A program made the translations under genes and the position numbers. Positions 9,149 through 18,669 of a stretch of DNA of 64,000 nt are shown in pieces (the stretch's first letter is position 1; each line of letters opens with the position of its first letter). The notes under the pieces were generated by a model. It saw only the letters and a list, made by a program, of their open reading frames with translations. It made no database searches and had not been told where the DNA came from. Source of the DNA: Rhodococcus sp. IEGM 1409 (GTDB taxonomy: Bacteria > Actinomycetota > Actinomycetes > Mycobacteriales > Mycobacteriaceae); assembly GCF_030056735.1 (NCBI RefSeq), contig NZ_JASHKN010000016.1, positions 1 to 64,000 on the forward strand, read 5' to 3'.

Positions 9149-10273
9149 GTGGTAGTTCCATTTCCAGGTTCGCCGCGCCCGACGCTGGGCGTGGAGTGGG
9201 AGATCGCGCTGGTCGATCGCAAGACCAGAGATCTCTCCAACACAGCAGCCGAGGTGTTTTCGGCGGTCGAAGAGCTTGCCGGCTCCGAGACCCCGCACAT
9301 CACCAAGGAACTACTGCGAAATACCGTCGAACTCGTCACGGGTATTCACTCGACGGTCGGCGAGGCGATGAGTGATCTCGACAGGTCACTGGATCTGCTG
9401 CGTCGCGCGGCGAATCCACTCGGCGTCGACCTCATCAGCGCGGGTACGCATCCGTTCGCACAATGGTCGACGCAGTTGGTCACCCGGACACCCGATTACG
9501 ACGAACTCATCGAACGCACGCAGTGGTGGGGTCGGCAGATGCTGATCTGGGGCGTGCACGTTCATGTGGGTGTCTCGTCCGCGGACCGCGTGTTCCCCAT
9601 CATCAACGCACTTCTACAGCGCTATCCGCACTTGCTGGCACTGTCGGCGTCCTCGCCGATGTGGGCCGGTGTGGACACGGGGTATGCGTCCAATCGCGCG
9701 CTGATGTTCCAGCAGCTGCCCACCGCAGGCCTTCCGTACCAGTTCGAGAACTGGGCCGAATACGAGTCGTTCATCGACGACCAGATGAAGACCGGTGTGA
9801 TCACCAAGATCGGTGGCATGCACTGGGACATCCGTCCCGCACCGAAGTGGGGAACCATCGAGGTCCGGGTGTTCGACGGCGTCTCGACGCGCGCAGAACT
9901 GGGTGCCCTTGTTGCTCTGGTCCACTGTCTCATCGTCGATCTGGACCGCAGACTGAGTGCCGGTGAGACTCTGCCGAACATGCAGCCGTGGCACGTCAAG
10001 GAAAACAAGTGGCGCGCAGCGAGATACGGACTGGACGCCGAGATCATCCTCGACTCCGACGCGAACGAGTGCCTCGTCACTGACGATCTGGATCGCCTGC
10101 TCGACGACCTGGCACCGATTGCGGTCTCACTCGGGTGCGCGGACGAGTTGGCGTCAGTAGCGGACATTCCCCGTCGTGGTGCGTCCTACCAGCGTCAACG
10201 CCGCGTTGCGGAAGCGACCGGCGGCGATCTGGTTGCGGTCGTCGACGCCCTGGTCGCAGAGTTGGGCACCTAG
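9149..10273 (+). CDS. Carboxylate-amine ligase, YbdK/GCS2 family
   Basis: This 374-residue ATP-grasp-like protein belongs to glutamate-cysteine ligase family 2. Characteristic segments are PTLGVEWEIALVDR at the N-terminus (Glu metal/ATP ligands), WGVHVHVGVSSADR, MHWDIRPAPKWGTIEVRVFDG and WHVKENKWRAARYGLDAE. Members ligate glutamate to an amine such as cysteine; the true substrate of the YbdK subgroup is uncertain. The start is GTG 9149. Its place right after sodC equals Rv0432-Rv0433. Nothing suggests damage. Confidence 0.88.
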   Translation: MVVPFPGSPRPTLGVEWEIALVDRKTRDLSNTAAEVFSAVEELAGSETPHITKELLRNTVELVTGIHSTVGEAMSDLDRSLDLLRRAANPLGVDLISAGTHPFAQWSTQLVTRTPDYDELIERTQWWGRQMLIWGVHVHVGVSSADRVFPIINALLQRYPHLLALSASSPMWAGVDTGYASNRALMFQQLPTAGLPYQFENWAEYESFIDDQMKTGVITKIGGMHWDIRPAPKWGTIEVRVFDGVSTRAELGALVALVHCLIVDLDRRLSAGETLPNMQPWHVKENKWRAARYGLDAEIILDSDANECLVTDDLDRLLDDLAPIAVSLGCADELASVADIPRRGASYQRQRRVAEATGGDLVAVVDALVAELGT

Positions 10274-10380
10274 CAGGCTCATCGCCGGAAGGGCTGTTTC
10301 GGGGGCTGGACATCCGGGCATACCAACCGTTTGTCCAGTGGGTGTCCATATTCGGTTCACACGCCGTTTACTATTGTCCG

Positions 10381-11748
10381 GTGTTGATAGACAGTTGGTC
10401 CCAACGAGGGGACGCACCCGGACAGTCGGATCGTTCGTGGTCGAGTTCTCATCGAGTCCTCCTGATCGGCACAGCAGCATTGACCGTGCTGGTCCTGGGC
10501 GTGCAGGCATTCGCGTCGTACAAGGGCTATCTCGGTCCGGTGGAAAGCCTGTTCGGTGACTACTTCCTCGTTCCCCGCTCCGCGACGATGCCCTGGGTGG
10601 GCCTCGCTCTCGCGCTGGTCGGACTGAACAACAAAGAACGCCTCTACGCGGTATCCGCGGCCGTCGTTATCGACGTGGTCGTCGGCGCGATCCGCTGGTT
10701 CTCCGGTGGACCGCTGACAATGGGCACCGGCGGCACCTGGGTGCTGACGGCCATCGCGGTGTACGCGGTGTGGAGGTTGTCCGGTGAGCGTCGGCTCAGC
10801 GTTCTCCACGGCGTTGTGCTGGGCGCGTTGCTCATCATCGCGGCCAAGGTTGCCGAGACGTGGCTGGAGATCACCATTCTCGTCGGCACCGATGTGTGGG
10901 ACGAGTACGTATTCCTCGCAGACCAGGCTCTCGGGAACCCGTCGTGGGTGATGGGCCAAATCGTCGACGCCATGGGCCCCGTCGGTGCAGCGGCCCTCGA
11001 CTGGATCTACGTCGAACTGCCGGTCGCGGTGATCGTGGTCGCGCTGTATCAAGTACGCAAGGGATGGCCGTCGCATCACCTGCTGCGTACGTTCCTGCTC
11101 ATCGGGCTGATCGGCCCGATTTTCTACGTCCTGTTCCCGGTGGTCGGTCCGGTGTTCGCCTTCGGTCCGCGTGGTTTCGGATTCCAGATCGGCGACTACT
11201 GGCCGAACATTGTGCCCAACTTCGACTTCGCCTCACCGTCGTCACTGCCGTTCGACGACGCCGCGCCACGAAACTGCATGCCGAGCCTGCACACCGCGTG
11301 GGCAGTCGCGTTGTTCATCCACTCGCGCAGCGGCCCGTGGTGGATTCGCAGCCTGGGATCGTTCTGGCTCGTCGCGACACTGACTGCGACGCTTGGTTTC
11401 GGATTCCACTACGGCGTCGACCTCATCGCCGGTGCGGTTCTGTGCTTGACCCTCGATGCGGCGCTGCGGGATCCGGAGCGCGGCTGGGGTTGGTTCCGAG
11501 CGCGTCTGTTGATCGGTGGCTCGGCATTGCTCGCGGGGTTGTTGCTCTCGTACCGATTCGCTTCGGTGCAGATGGCCGAGTACCCGGCGATCTTCGGTCC
11601 GCTGCTGATGGCTGTTCTGGTTCTCATGTCGGCGGCTTACTTCGCCACCTTCTTCGCCCGCCCCGGCACCGCTCTTGCAGTGTGGGGCGAGCGCGACGAT
11701 GAGTGGGATGCCGCTACAGCAGAGAGTCCGGGTCTTCCAGTTCGTTGA
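10381..11748 (+). CDS. PAP2-superfamily integral membrane phosphatase/phosphotransferase
   Basis: This protein of about 455 residues has many hydrophobic helices. The PAP2 active site is split over RNCMPSLHTAWAVALFIHS (PSLHT motif, catalytic His) and GFGFHYGVDLIAGAVL (H-x3-D motif). The long N-terminal membrane region recalls the inositol phosphoceramide synthase (Aur1-like) branch of the superfamily. A lipid phosphatase or headgroup transferase role in the membrane is inference. I place the start at GTG 10381, because the in-frame extension to 10135 overlaps the ligase gene. No Shine-Dalgarno is evident; TACTATTGT lies just upstream, so the mRNA may be leaderless. The 3' end overlaps the convergent mnhG gene by 35 bases. 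Confidence 0.75.
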   Translation: MLIDSWSQRGDAPGQSDRSWSSSHRVLLIGTAALTVLVLGVQAFASYKGYLGPVESLFGDYFLVPRSATMPWVGLALALVGLNNKERLYAVSAAVVIDVVVGAIRWFSGGPLTMGTGGTWVLTAIAVYAVWRLSGERRLSVLHGVVLGALLIIAAKVAETWLEITILVGTDVWDEYVFLADQALGNPSWVMGQIVDAMGPVGAAALDWIYVELPVAVIVVALYQVRKGWPSHHLLRTFLLIGLIGPIFYVLFPVVGPVFAFGPRGFGFQIGDYWPNIVPNFDFASPSSLPFDDAAPRNCMPSLHTAWAVALFIHSRSGPWWIRSLGSFWLVATLTATLGFGFHYGVDLIAGAVLCLTLDAALRDPERGWGWFRARLLIGGSALLAGLLLSYRFASVQMAEYPAIFGPLLMAVLVLMSAAYFATFFARPGTALAVWGERDDEWDAATAESPGLPVR

Positions 11749-12058
11749 TCTTCATGAGGTCGTCCTCCTCGCGCTGTTCGCGGTAGGCGACGCGTCCGAC
11801 GCTGTGCGCGATGACGGGCGCAGTCAGCAACGTGAAGATGCCGACCAGTACCAGCATCCAGATGTCGACGCTCCCACGAAGCAGGAACACGGCACCCATC
11901 AGAACCAGGACGAGCCCGACCACCTGAGGCTTGGTGGCCGCGTGCATACGACGCAGGGTGTCGGGGAAGCGAACGATTCCCACCGCCGCGGTCAGTGCGA
12001 GCAGCGCGCCCAGGAAGATGAAGATGGCCCCGATAGTGTCGAGGATGTTGCCGATCAC
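11714..12058 (-). CDS. mnhG: Na+/H+ antiporter subunit G
   Basis: This 114-residue subunit has three membrane helices and the signature LTAAVGIVRFPDTLRRMHAATKPQ. It is the last gene of an mnhAB-C-D-E-F-G operon. The multisubunit Mrp/Mnh antiporter exports Na+ in exchange for H+ and supports alkali and salt tolerance. Its start overlaps the stop of mnhF by four bases. The charged C-terminal tail (REQREEDDLMKINELEDPD) lies in the stretch that overlaps the convergent PAP2 gene. Confidence 0.93.
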   Translation of the reverse strand: MIGNILDTIGAIFIFLGALLALTAAVGIVRFPDTLRRMHAATKPQVVGLVLVLMGAVFLLRGSVDIWMLVLVGIFTLLTAPVIAHSVGRVAYREQREEDDLMKINELEDPDSLL

Positions 12059-12324
12059 TGGTCACTCACCCGGAAGCGCGCGACGGACACCGAACCGATG
12101 AAGCCGACCAGTGCCAGCGCGACGATGGCGGGAACGATGGTCGTGTCTTCGCTGTATGCGGCCCAGACCGCGAGCCCACACATCGAGACCGCAATGATCG
12201 TGTCCAGGGCGACGAGGCGGTCGAGTGAGGTCGGACCGTCGAGCAGTCGGAACGTGGTCAGTACTGCGGCGATCAGGAGAATCACTCCCGAAATGATCAA
12301 GATCGTGGTGATGAACCCGTTCAT
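12055..12324 (-). CDS. mnhF: Na+/H+ antiporter subunit F
   Basis: This 89-residue protein has three hydrophobic helices and the subunit F signature FRLLDGPTSLDRLVALDT. The start is ATG 12324 (MNGFITTIL), in an ATGA overlap with the mnhE stop; the longer open frame to 12375 lies inside mnhE and is not credible. It is part of the Mrp complex with subunits E and G. Confidence 0.93.
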   Translation of the reverse strand: MNGFITTILIISGVILLIAAVLTTFRLLDGPTSLDRLVALDTIIAVSMCGLAVWAAYSEDTTIVPAIVALALVGFIGSVSVARFRVSDQ

Positions 12325-12893
12325 GGTTGGTCCTCCTGCCGGGGTGCATCGAATTCGTAGTCGCGCTGGTGCCACGGGCTGGGCTGCCAGTCCGAATCAC
12401 GTTCGAACGACGCGATGAACAACCGCTCGAGATCCTCCACCGAGCGGTAGAACGCGCTGACGGCTTTCTGCGAGCCGACGTCGAGCACGTGGACGTAGAC
12501 GATGCGTCGGTTCTGGTCGATCTCGAGAACCATGGTGCCCGGGATCAGGTTGAGAACGTCGATGCACAGCGTGAGAACCAGGTCCGACTTGATTCCGAGT
12601 TGGTACCGCAGAACTCCGGTGACCGGCGGTGGGGACGGACGGATCGCCAGCCAGGCGACCTGGATGCTCGACTGAATCGCGTAGTACACGATCATCCACA
12701 GCAGACGCAGGATCGACAGCAGGTGTACCCGACCCTCGACCGGTACGCGGGGGAGGGGAAGCAGGACCATGATGATCATGCCGACGGCGAGTCCGCCGAA
12801 GATGTTGCCGAAACTGATGTTGCCCCACAACAGGATCCACACGACCATCAGCCACAGCAGGATCCCGACGCGGAGTACCTGTTCGCGTTTCAT
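12321..12893 (-). CDS. mnhE: Na+/H+ antiporter subunit E
   Basis: This 190-residue protein has two N-terminal membrane segments (about residues 8-50), then an amphipathic and soluble part. The motif LTLCIDVLNLIPGTMVLEID is typical of MnhE/MrpE. The C-terminal region after about residue 145 is charged and somewhat longer than usual. It overlaps both neighbours by four bases, which suggests coupled translation. Confidence 0.92.
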   Translation of the reverse strand: MKREQVLRVGILLWLMVVWILLWGNISFGNIFGGLAVGMIIMVLLPLPRVPVEGRVHLLSILRLLWMIVYYAIQSSIQVAWLAIRPSPPPVTGVLRYQLGIKSDLVLTLCIDVLNLIPGTMVLEIDQNRRIVYVHVLDVGSQKAVSAFYRSVEDLERLFIASFERDSDWQPSPWHQRDYEFDAPRQEDQP

Positions 12894-14590
12894 CGCGGAG
12901 CCTCCTCGGTGTCAGGAGCATCGGTGTTCGGGGCATCGGTGTTCGGGACAGCTGCAGGGTCGTCTGCAGCGACGGGAGCTTCGTCGACCGGAACGGGTCG
13001 GTGGTTGCCGAGAACCGCGTCGATGTAGATGGACCGGTCCTGCAGATCCTTCGCCGCTCTGTCGCTGATGTCGATGATCCGGCCCGCGAAGACCGTCAGC
13101 CCCAGGCCGACGATGACGAGCCCGACCGTCGGAATCAGCATGAAGATCGGAATCTTGCCGACGTCCTCGCGGTCGACGAAGGCGATGTCCTCTTCGGATT
13201 CGTCGATCAACGCTGACGGGCTGACGTCGGCGAGATCACCTTCGGGCGCGTCGGCGCGGGCTCGCCAGAATGCCTTGGTCCACACGCGGGCGACCGCGTA
13301 GAGCGTCAGCAAGCTGGTGATCGTGCCGCCGGCGACGAGGATCCAGGCCAGCGCGCTGGCGTCGGACGCACCGGCTTGCAGGAGTGCGACCTTGCCGATG
13401 AAGCCCGAGAACGGTGGGATACCACCGAGGTTCAGGGCCGGGATCAGGAAGACGATCGCCAGGATCGGGCTGGCAGCGGCCAGACCGCCGAGACGGCGCA
13501 GCGACGACGACCCGGCCTGTCGTTCGATCAGACCCACCACGAGGAAGAGTGTCGTCTGCACGATGATGTGGTGGGCGACGTAGTAGATCGCGCCGGACAG
13601 TCCGGACGTCGTGGACAGCGCGATACCGAAGATCATGTAACCGATATGGCTGACCAGTGTGAACGAGAGCAGACGTTTGATGTCGCTCTGCGCGATGGCA
13701 CCCATGATGCCGACCACCATCGTCAGCAGGCCACACACCATCAGTACGTTGTCGAGTTCTCCTTGCGGGAACAGCAGCGAGTGCGCCCGGATGATCGCGT
13801 ACACACCGACCTTGGTGAGCAACCCTGCGAAGACGGCGGTAATCGGTGCGGGCGCGGTCGGATACGAGTCCGGGAGCCACGCCGACAGCGGGAAGACCGC
13901 AGCCTTGATACCGAACGCCACGAGGAGGACACCGAAGATAGCGGTTCGTGTTCCTGGCGGAATGTTGTCGAAGCGCAGGGCCATGTCGGCCATGTTGAGG
14001 GTGCCGGTCGCTGCGTAGGCGAAGGCGATGCCCGCCAGGAAGATCAGCGAAGACACCATCGAGACCATCACGTACGAGATACCGGCCCGGACGCGGTCGG
14101 CGCTTGCACCGAGCGTCAGGAGCACGAAACTCGCGGCGAGCAGGACCTCGAAGCCGACGTACAGATTGAAGAGGTCACCGGCGAGGAACGCGTTGGAGAT
14201 ACCGGCAGTCAACGCCAGATAGGTCGGCAGGAAGATCGAGACCGGCTGGGCCTCGCTGCCGTCGCGAATACCCTGACCGATTGCATAGATCATGACGGCG
14301 AGCAACACCACCGACGAGACCACGAGCATCATCGCCGAGAGACGGTCGACCACGAGTGTGATGCCGATGGGCGAATCCCAGCCACCGACTTGAACAGCCG
14401 TCGTACCGTCGCGGTCGGCGAGGTAGAGAAGCAGGCCCGACACCGCGACGACTCCGACGAGCGCGATCAGGGTGATCACACGTTGGAAGCGAGGCCGTCG
14501 GCCGACGACGAGCGTCGCAGCTGCGGCCAGCATCGGGATCAGGACTGGCAGGGGCGCAAGGGCTCCCATCAGGTTGTCCGAGATGGTCAT
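12890..14590 (-). CDS. mnhD: Na+/H+ antiporter subunit D
   Basis: This 566-residue member of the proton-translocating NuoM/N family has about 14 membrane helices. Diagnostic segments are VGFEVLLAASFVLLTLGA, the conserved charged helix FGIKAAVFPLSAWLPDSYP (Lys in the helix, as in NuoM/MrpD), SDIKRLLSFTLVSHIGYM and ALNLGGIPPFSGFIGK. About 100 residues at the C-terminus follow the last conserved helices, including a hydrophobic segment and an acidic tail with NTDAPNTDAPDTEE. That tail is absent from typical MnhD. Confidence 0.93.
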   Translation of the reverse strand: MTISDNLMGALAPLPVLIPMLAAAATLVVGRRPRFQRVITLIALVGVVAVSGLLLYLADRDGTTAVQVGGWDSPIGITLVVDRLSAMMLVVSSVVLLAVMIYAIGQGIRDGSEAQPVSIFLPTYLALTAGISNAFLAGDLFNLYVGFEVLLAASFVLLTLGASADRVRAGISYVMVSMVSSLIFLAGIAFAYAATGTLNMADMALRFDNIPPGTRTAIFGVLLVAFGIKAAVFPLSAWLPDSYPTAPAPITAVFAGLLTKVGVYAIIRAHSLLFPQGELDNVLMVCGLLTMVVGIMGAIAQSDIKRLLSFTLVSHIGYMIFGIALSTTSGLSGAIYYVAHHIIVQTTLFLVVGLIERQAGSSSLRRLGGLAAASPILAIVFLIPALNLGGIPPFSGFIGKVALLQAGASDASALAWILVAGGTITSLLTLYAVARVWTKAFWRARADAPEGDLADVSPSALIDESEEDIAFVDREDVGKIPIFMLIPTVGLVIVGLGLTVFAGRIIDISDRAAKDLQDRSIYIDAVLGNHRPVPVDEAPVAADDPAAVPNTDAPNTDAPDTEEAPR

Positions 14591-15219
14591 GCGCCTCCAC
14601 CTCCCTCGATCTTGGTCTGGCGAGCGTCTTTGCGCCGCTTCTCGGATTCCTTCTTACGAGCAAGGTCGGTGGCCCAGTCGGGTACCGGTTCGTCCTCGAA
14701 GTCGCCGTCGTGTAGGTCGTCGTAGCATTCGATGTCCTCGAGGTTGACCAGTTGTTCGAGGGGAATAGGGTTGCCGTCCTTGTCGAATGCGTCGCCGCCG
14801 ATGCTCGGGGCACCGGTAACCGGGTCGTCGGAGCGGTCGTGGTCGGGAGCGTCGGCTGGCAGGCGACGCTTGAGAATCTTGGTGTCCTCGGGATCGTCCT
14901 CGACGGCGTCGGCGGTGTTGATCTTGAAAGACCGGTACGCCAGTGCCAGAACGAAGCCGGCGATACCCATCGTGATCACGATGGCCGTCAGGATCATGCC
15001 CTGGGCGAGCGGATCCGCTATCTCCTCGTGGACCGAATCTCGGCCGACGATGGGCGGATTCCCGTCCGATCCACCGACGGTCAGGATCAAGAGGTTGATG
15101 GCGTTACCGAATAGAAGTAGACCGAGGAGCATCCGGGTGATGCTTCGTTCGATCAGGAGGTAGACACCGGCCGACGTGAGGACGCCGATCAGGATCAGCA
15201 TTCCGATGTTTGCGCTCAT
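14587..15219 (-). CDS. mnhC: Na+/H+ antiporter subunit C with acidic C-terminal extension
   Basis: Residues 1 to about 113 are a normal MnhC/NuoK-like subunit with three helices (GVYLLIERSITRMLLGLLLF; ILTAIVITMGIAGFVLAL). MnhC is usually about 113-125 residues, but this one has 210. The extra 95 or so are hydrophilic and mostly acidic (DDPEDT, DIECYDDLHDGDFEDEP), ending in a basic stretch KKESEKRRKDARQ. The tail should be cytoplasmic. It overlaps mnhD and mnhA by four bases each. Confidence 0.92.
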   Translation of the reverse strand: MSANIGMLILIGVLTSAGVYLLIERSITRMLLGLLLFGNAINLLILTVGGSDGNPPIVGRDSVHEEIADPLAQGMILTAIVITMGIAGFVLALAYRSFKINTADAVEDDPEDTKILKRRLPADAPDHDRSDDPVTGAPSIGGDAFDKDGNPIPLEQLVNLEDIECYDDLHDGDFEDEPVPDWATDLARKKESEKRRKDARQTKIEGGGGA

Positions 15220-18053
15220 GGTGCTTTCACCTCGATTTCTGCGTCGAGGCGGGCGCCGAGACTTCGGAGTACGTCCAGGACCAGGCCGACCACGATGAGG
15301 TAGACGCCCAGGTCGAAGAACAGTGCGGTGACCAGTTTGACGTGGCCGATGAGCGGGAGGGTGAACTCGAAGACGGCGGACGAGAGTGCCGGGGCTCCGA
15401 GGAACAGCGACACCAGGGCGGTGCCCGCGGCCAGCGCCAAACCGAGGCCGAGAATCTTGCCCGCGTCGATGGGTACGGCTTCACCGAGTTCGTAGCGGCC
15501 ACCGGCGAGGTAGCGAAGTACCAGGGCAAGGCCCGCCGTCAGGCCACCGGCGAAACCGCCGCCGGGAGCATTGTGGCCGGAGAAGAAGAAATAGATCGAC
15601 AACACCATGATGGTCGGGAAGATCAACCTCGTGGTGACCTCGAGAACCAGCGAGCGGTGTCGCGGATCGATCAGGTCTCCGCCGCGCAACCACGTCGTGT
15701 CAGTGTTGGCGGCCGCCTTGTCGACGATGACGGAGGGTGCGTCGGCGACGCGAGGCGCAATGCCGAAGCGGCGGTTGCGGAACACGAGGCTGGCGACGCC
15801 GGTTGCCGCGACCAGCAGCACCGAGATTTCACCGAGGGTGTCCCATGCGCGGATGTCGACGAGTAGGACGTTGACGACGTTCTTGCCGTTCCCCAGGTCG
15901 TAGGCCGCGTCGGGAAGCAGTTCGTAGATCGGACGAGTGTTTCGGGCATTGGTCGCGAAGGCCGCGATGGTGGTGACGGTGATACCGACGGCGACGGCGA
16001 GTGCGGCACGCGGCCACTTGAAGCCGATGGCCTTGCTCTCGTCGACCTCGGCGGGGAACTTCCGGAGTACGAGTACGAAGATCACCAATGTCAGTGTCTC
16101 GACGAGGAACTGGGTCAGTGCGAGGTCGGGTGCACCGTGCAGAGCGAACAACACGCCGCAGCCGTAGCCGGTGAGTCCGACGAGGATGACGCTGGCGAGG
16201 CGGTTGCGCATCAGCGTCGCGGCGATGGCGGCCGAGATCATCATCAGGGCAATCGTGAACTGGATGGGCGAATCCCACATCCGAAGGTCGACTCCGCCAC
16301 CTTTGGTGTCGATGATCAGCAAGAACAGTGGCACGACGACCAGTGTCGCGAGAATCGTCGACTGCGTGCGGGGGAGCGAACCACGCTGAGTGGCGCCGGT
16401 CAGGCGCATCGAGATGGTGTCCATGCCGCGCAGGGTCGCGTCGTAGATACGGTCGGCGTTGCCGAGCGGCGGGTGCTCGAAGTGCAGGCGGCTGATCTGA
16501 CGCTGCGCGATGTAGAGCGCGACGCCACCGGCGATGACGATGCTGGTGAGCAGCAGCGGAGTGTTGAATCCGTGCCACAGTGCGAGGTGGTAATCGGCGT
16601 GCGGTCCGGGGGCCAGGGTGGTGGAGTACGGCGTCAGCAGCTTCTCGACCTGGGGCGAGAGAATGCCGGCGGCCAGACCGAGAGCGGCGAGCAGGCCGGG
16701 CGCGAACAGGAACAGCCAACCCGGCTTGTGCATCTTGCTCACTGCCGGACTGGGCTTGCTCAGGGTCTTGCGTCCGAAGGCGCCCCAGATGAACCGGATG
16801 CTGTAGCCGACGGTCAGGATCGAGCCCAACACGATCACCGTGACGACGGCGATGGACGACCAGTGGCCGAGTGCGTTCGTTTCGAGAATTGATTCGAGTG
16901 CGGCTTCCTTGCCGACAAATCCGAGTAGCGGTGGAAGACCGGCCATGCTGGCGGCAGCGAGGCTCGCAATGATCGCAAGAGCTGGTGCCGCCTTGCCCAG
17001 GTGCGCAAGTTTGCGCAGGTCACGGGTGCCGGTGGTGTGATCGATGATGCCCACCACCATGAAGAGTGCGGCCTTGAACATCGCGTGCGCCACGACCATC
17101 GTCATGCCGGCGAGGGCGGCGTCACGCGTGCCGATGCCGACCAGGACCATCATGAAGCCGAGTTGGCTGACGGTACCGAAGGCAAGGACGAGTTTGAGAT
17201 CGTACGCGCGCATGGCTCGCCAACCGGCAAGGATCATCGACAGCAGACCCAAACTGATGATGGTGACGCGCCACGGCGGCGAATCGGCATACCCGGGAGC
17301 CAGACGCGCGACCAGGTAGATACCGGCCTTGACCATCGCGGCAGCATGGAGATAACCGCTGACGGGGGTGGGCGCGGCCATCGCACCGGGCAGCCAGAAG
17401 TGCAGCGGCACGATTGCCGATTTGGAGAGCGCACCGATCAGGATCAGGACTATGGCGACGGACGGGAGCCAACCGGTCGGCGGGTTCGCGACCAGCTCGG
17501 ACAGGTTGTAGCTGCCGCCGACCTGACCGAGGATGATCATGCCGACCAACATCGCGAGACCACCGGCGGTGGTGACGAGCAGTGCCTGGGTTGCGGCGCG
17601 GCGACTGGTGGCGCGCTCGGCGTAGTGACCGACCAGCAGGAACGACAGGACCGTCGTCAGTTCCCAGAACACGTAGAGAAGCAGCATGTTGTCGCTGGTC
17701 ACGAGCCCGAACATGGCGCCGGCAAAGGCGACCATCTCGGCGGCGAAGATCCCGAGTCGAGGTTCGTCGTCGTTGAAGTAGCGGGCGCAGTAGATCAGGA
17801 TCAGCGTGCCGACGCCCAGGACAAGCACCGCCATGATGGCCGAAAGCGCGTCGAATCTGAAGTCGATGTCCATCGACAGGCCAGGAACCCAGGTGATGTG
17901 CAGCGTCTCGACGGTGCCCCATTTGTCGATGACCCAGCCGAGGCTGGCGAGGGGGACTATCGCGAGGGGGAAGAAGCCGTTTCGCCCTAACCTGCGCACC
18001 ACAAGCGGAGCCAAGAGGGCGGCAACGGCATGGGCAAGCAAGATGGCGAGCAA
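15216..18053 (-). CDS. mnhA: Na+/H+ antiporter fused subunit A/B
   Basis: This 945-residue protein is the first gene of the antiporter operon. The N-terminal two thirds are NuoL-like (DALSAIMAVLVLGVGTLIL; LLLYVFWELTTVLSFLLVGH; KSAIVPLHFWLPGAMAAPTP; GLPPLLGFVGKEAALESI). The final 150 or so residues match subunit B (LILPT-like segment, SGHNAPGGGFAGGLTAGLAL), so A and B are fused as in many actinobacteria. It forms the main proton/sodium pathway. The ATG start at 18053 lies about 190 bases from the divergent Nudix gene, and the operon promoter should be there. Confidence 0.93.
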   Translation of the reverse strand: MLAILLAHAVAALLAPLVVRRLGRNGFFPLAIVPLASLGWVIDKWGTVETLHITWVPGLSMDIDFRFDALSAIMAVLVLGVGTLILIYCARYFNDDEPRLGIFAAEMVAFAGAMFGLVTSDNMLLLYVFWELTTVLSFLLVGHYAERATSRRAATQALLVTTAGGLAMLVGMIILGQVGGSYNLSELVANPPTGWLPSVAIVLILIGALSKSAIVPLHFWLPGAMAAPTPVSGYLHAAAMVKAGIYLVARLAPGYADSPPWRVTIISLGLLSMILAGWRAMRAYDLKLVLAFGTVSQLGFMMVLVGIGTRDAALAGMTMVVAHAMFKAALFMVVGIIDHTTGTRDLRKLAHLGKAAPALAIIASLAAASMAGLPPLLGFVGKEAALESILETNALGHWSSIAVVTVIVLGSILTVGYSIRFIWGAFGRKTLSKPSPAVSKMHKPGWLFLFAPGLLAALGLAAGILSPQVEKLLTPYSTTLAPGPHADYHLALWHGFNTPLLLTSIVIAGGVALYIAQRQISRLHFEHPPLGNADRIYDATLRGMDTISMRLTGATQRGSLPRTQSTILATLVVVPLFLLIIDTKGGGVDLRMWDSPIQFTIALMMISAAIAATLMRNRLASVILVGLTGYGCGVLFALHGAPDLALTQFLVETLTLVIFVLVLRKFPAEVDESKAIGFKWPRAALAVAVGITVTTIAAFATNARNTRPIYELLPDAAYDLGNGKNVVNVLLVDIRAWDTLGEISVLLVAATGVASLVFRNRRFGIAPRVADAPSVIVDKAAANTDTTWLRGGDLIDPRHRSLVLEVTTRLIFPTIMVLSIYFFFSGHNAPGGGFAGGLTAGLALVLRYLAGGRYELGEAVPIDAGKILGLGLALAAGTALVSLFLGAPALSSAVFEFTLPLIGHVKLVTALFFDLGVYLIVVGLVLDVLRSLGARLDAEIEVKAP

Positions 18054-18243
18054 AAGGCACTCCGTCGTGTTGTCAGCGGGCGGCGGGGTGTCCGAACAAA
18101 ATCGAACCTATCGGATTTACGAGACAATTCACCTAGTCGGAGAGGTTGTCTTTGCGTACATATTACCGGGCGTGGCAGTTTCGATGTGCAGCGAGTCGAT
18201 TCGGACATCATCGGCGCTCACTGATACACGTAGGTTGGACGAC

Positions 18244-18669
18244 GTGAATTCGTCGACTCCCACCACGATCATCCGTACCGCTGCCCTCGCGCATATTCGC
18301 GATCGCAAGCTGATCCAGACCCGCTCCGTGGGCAAGACCGCGTTCTACATGGCCGGTGGAAAGATCGACCCCGGTGAGACGCCCGAGCAGGCGCTGCACC
18401 GCGAAATCCGGGAGGAACTCGACGTCGATCTGGTCGACGGAACGGTCACGTTCCTCGACGTCTTCGAGGCTCACGCTTTCGGTCATTCCGCAGACACTGG
18501 CTTGCACATGAGTTGCTATCTGGCGGAGATGGCCGGAGACCCGCACCCGACCAGCGAGATCGCCGAGTTCCGCTACTTCACGCTCTCCGAGTACGCGGCG
18601 ATGGACGAGGTGGCGCCGGGATCGCTCAAAGTGTTCCATCGCTTGGCGTCGATGGATCTGATCGACTGA
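18244..18669 (+). CDS. Nudix hydrolase
   Basis: This 141-residue protein has a near-perfect Nudix box, GGKIDPGETPEQALHREIREE, fitting G-x5-E-x7-R-E-U-x-E-E. The box is followed by LDVDL, so Asp replaces the final Gly. The family hydrolyses nucleoside diphosphate derivatives with Mg2+. I chose GTG 18244 because the frame upstream overlaps mnhA without any domain. The last 44 bases overlap the convergent membrane protein gene. The substrate is unknown. Confidence 0.85.
   Translation: MNSSTPTTIIRTAALAHIRDRKLIQTRSVGKTAFYMAGGKIDPGETPEQALHREIREELDVDLVDGTVTFLDVFEAHAFGHSADTGLHMSCYLAEMAGDPHPTSEIAEFRYFTLSEYAAMDEVAPGSLKVFHRLASMDLID

Noticed and set aside
13376..14725. Long plus-strand open frame (449 codons) antisense to mnhD
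   Set aside because: The composition is extreme (Asp, Arg, His, Gln) and the opposite strand is a clear antiporter subunit.
18054..18243. Possible extension of the Nudix gene upstream to 17806
   Set aside because: The extra residues lie partly inside mnhA on the other strand and contain no domain; the Nudix box is complete from the GTG at 18244.
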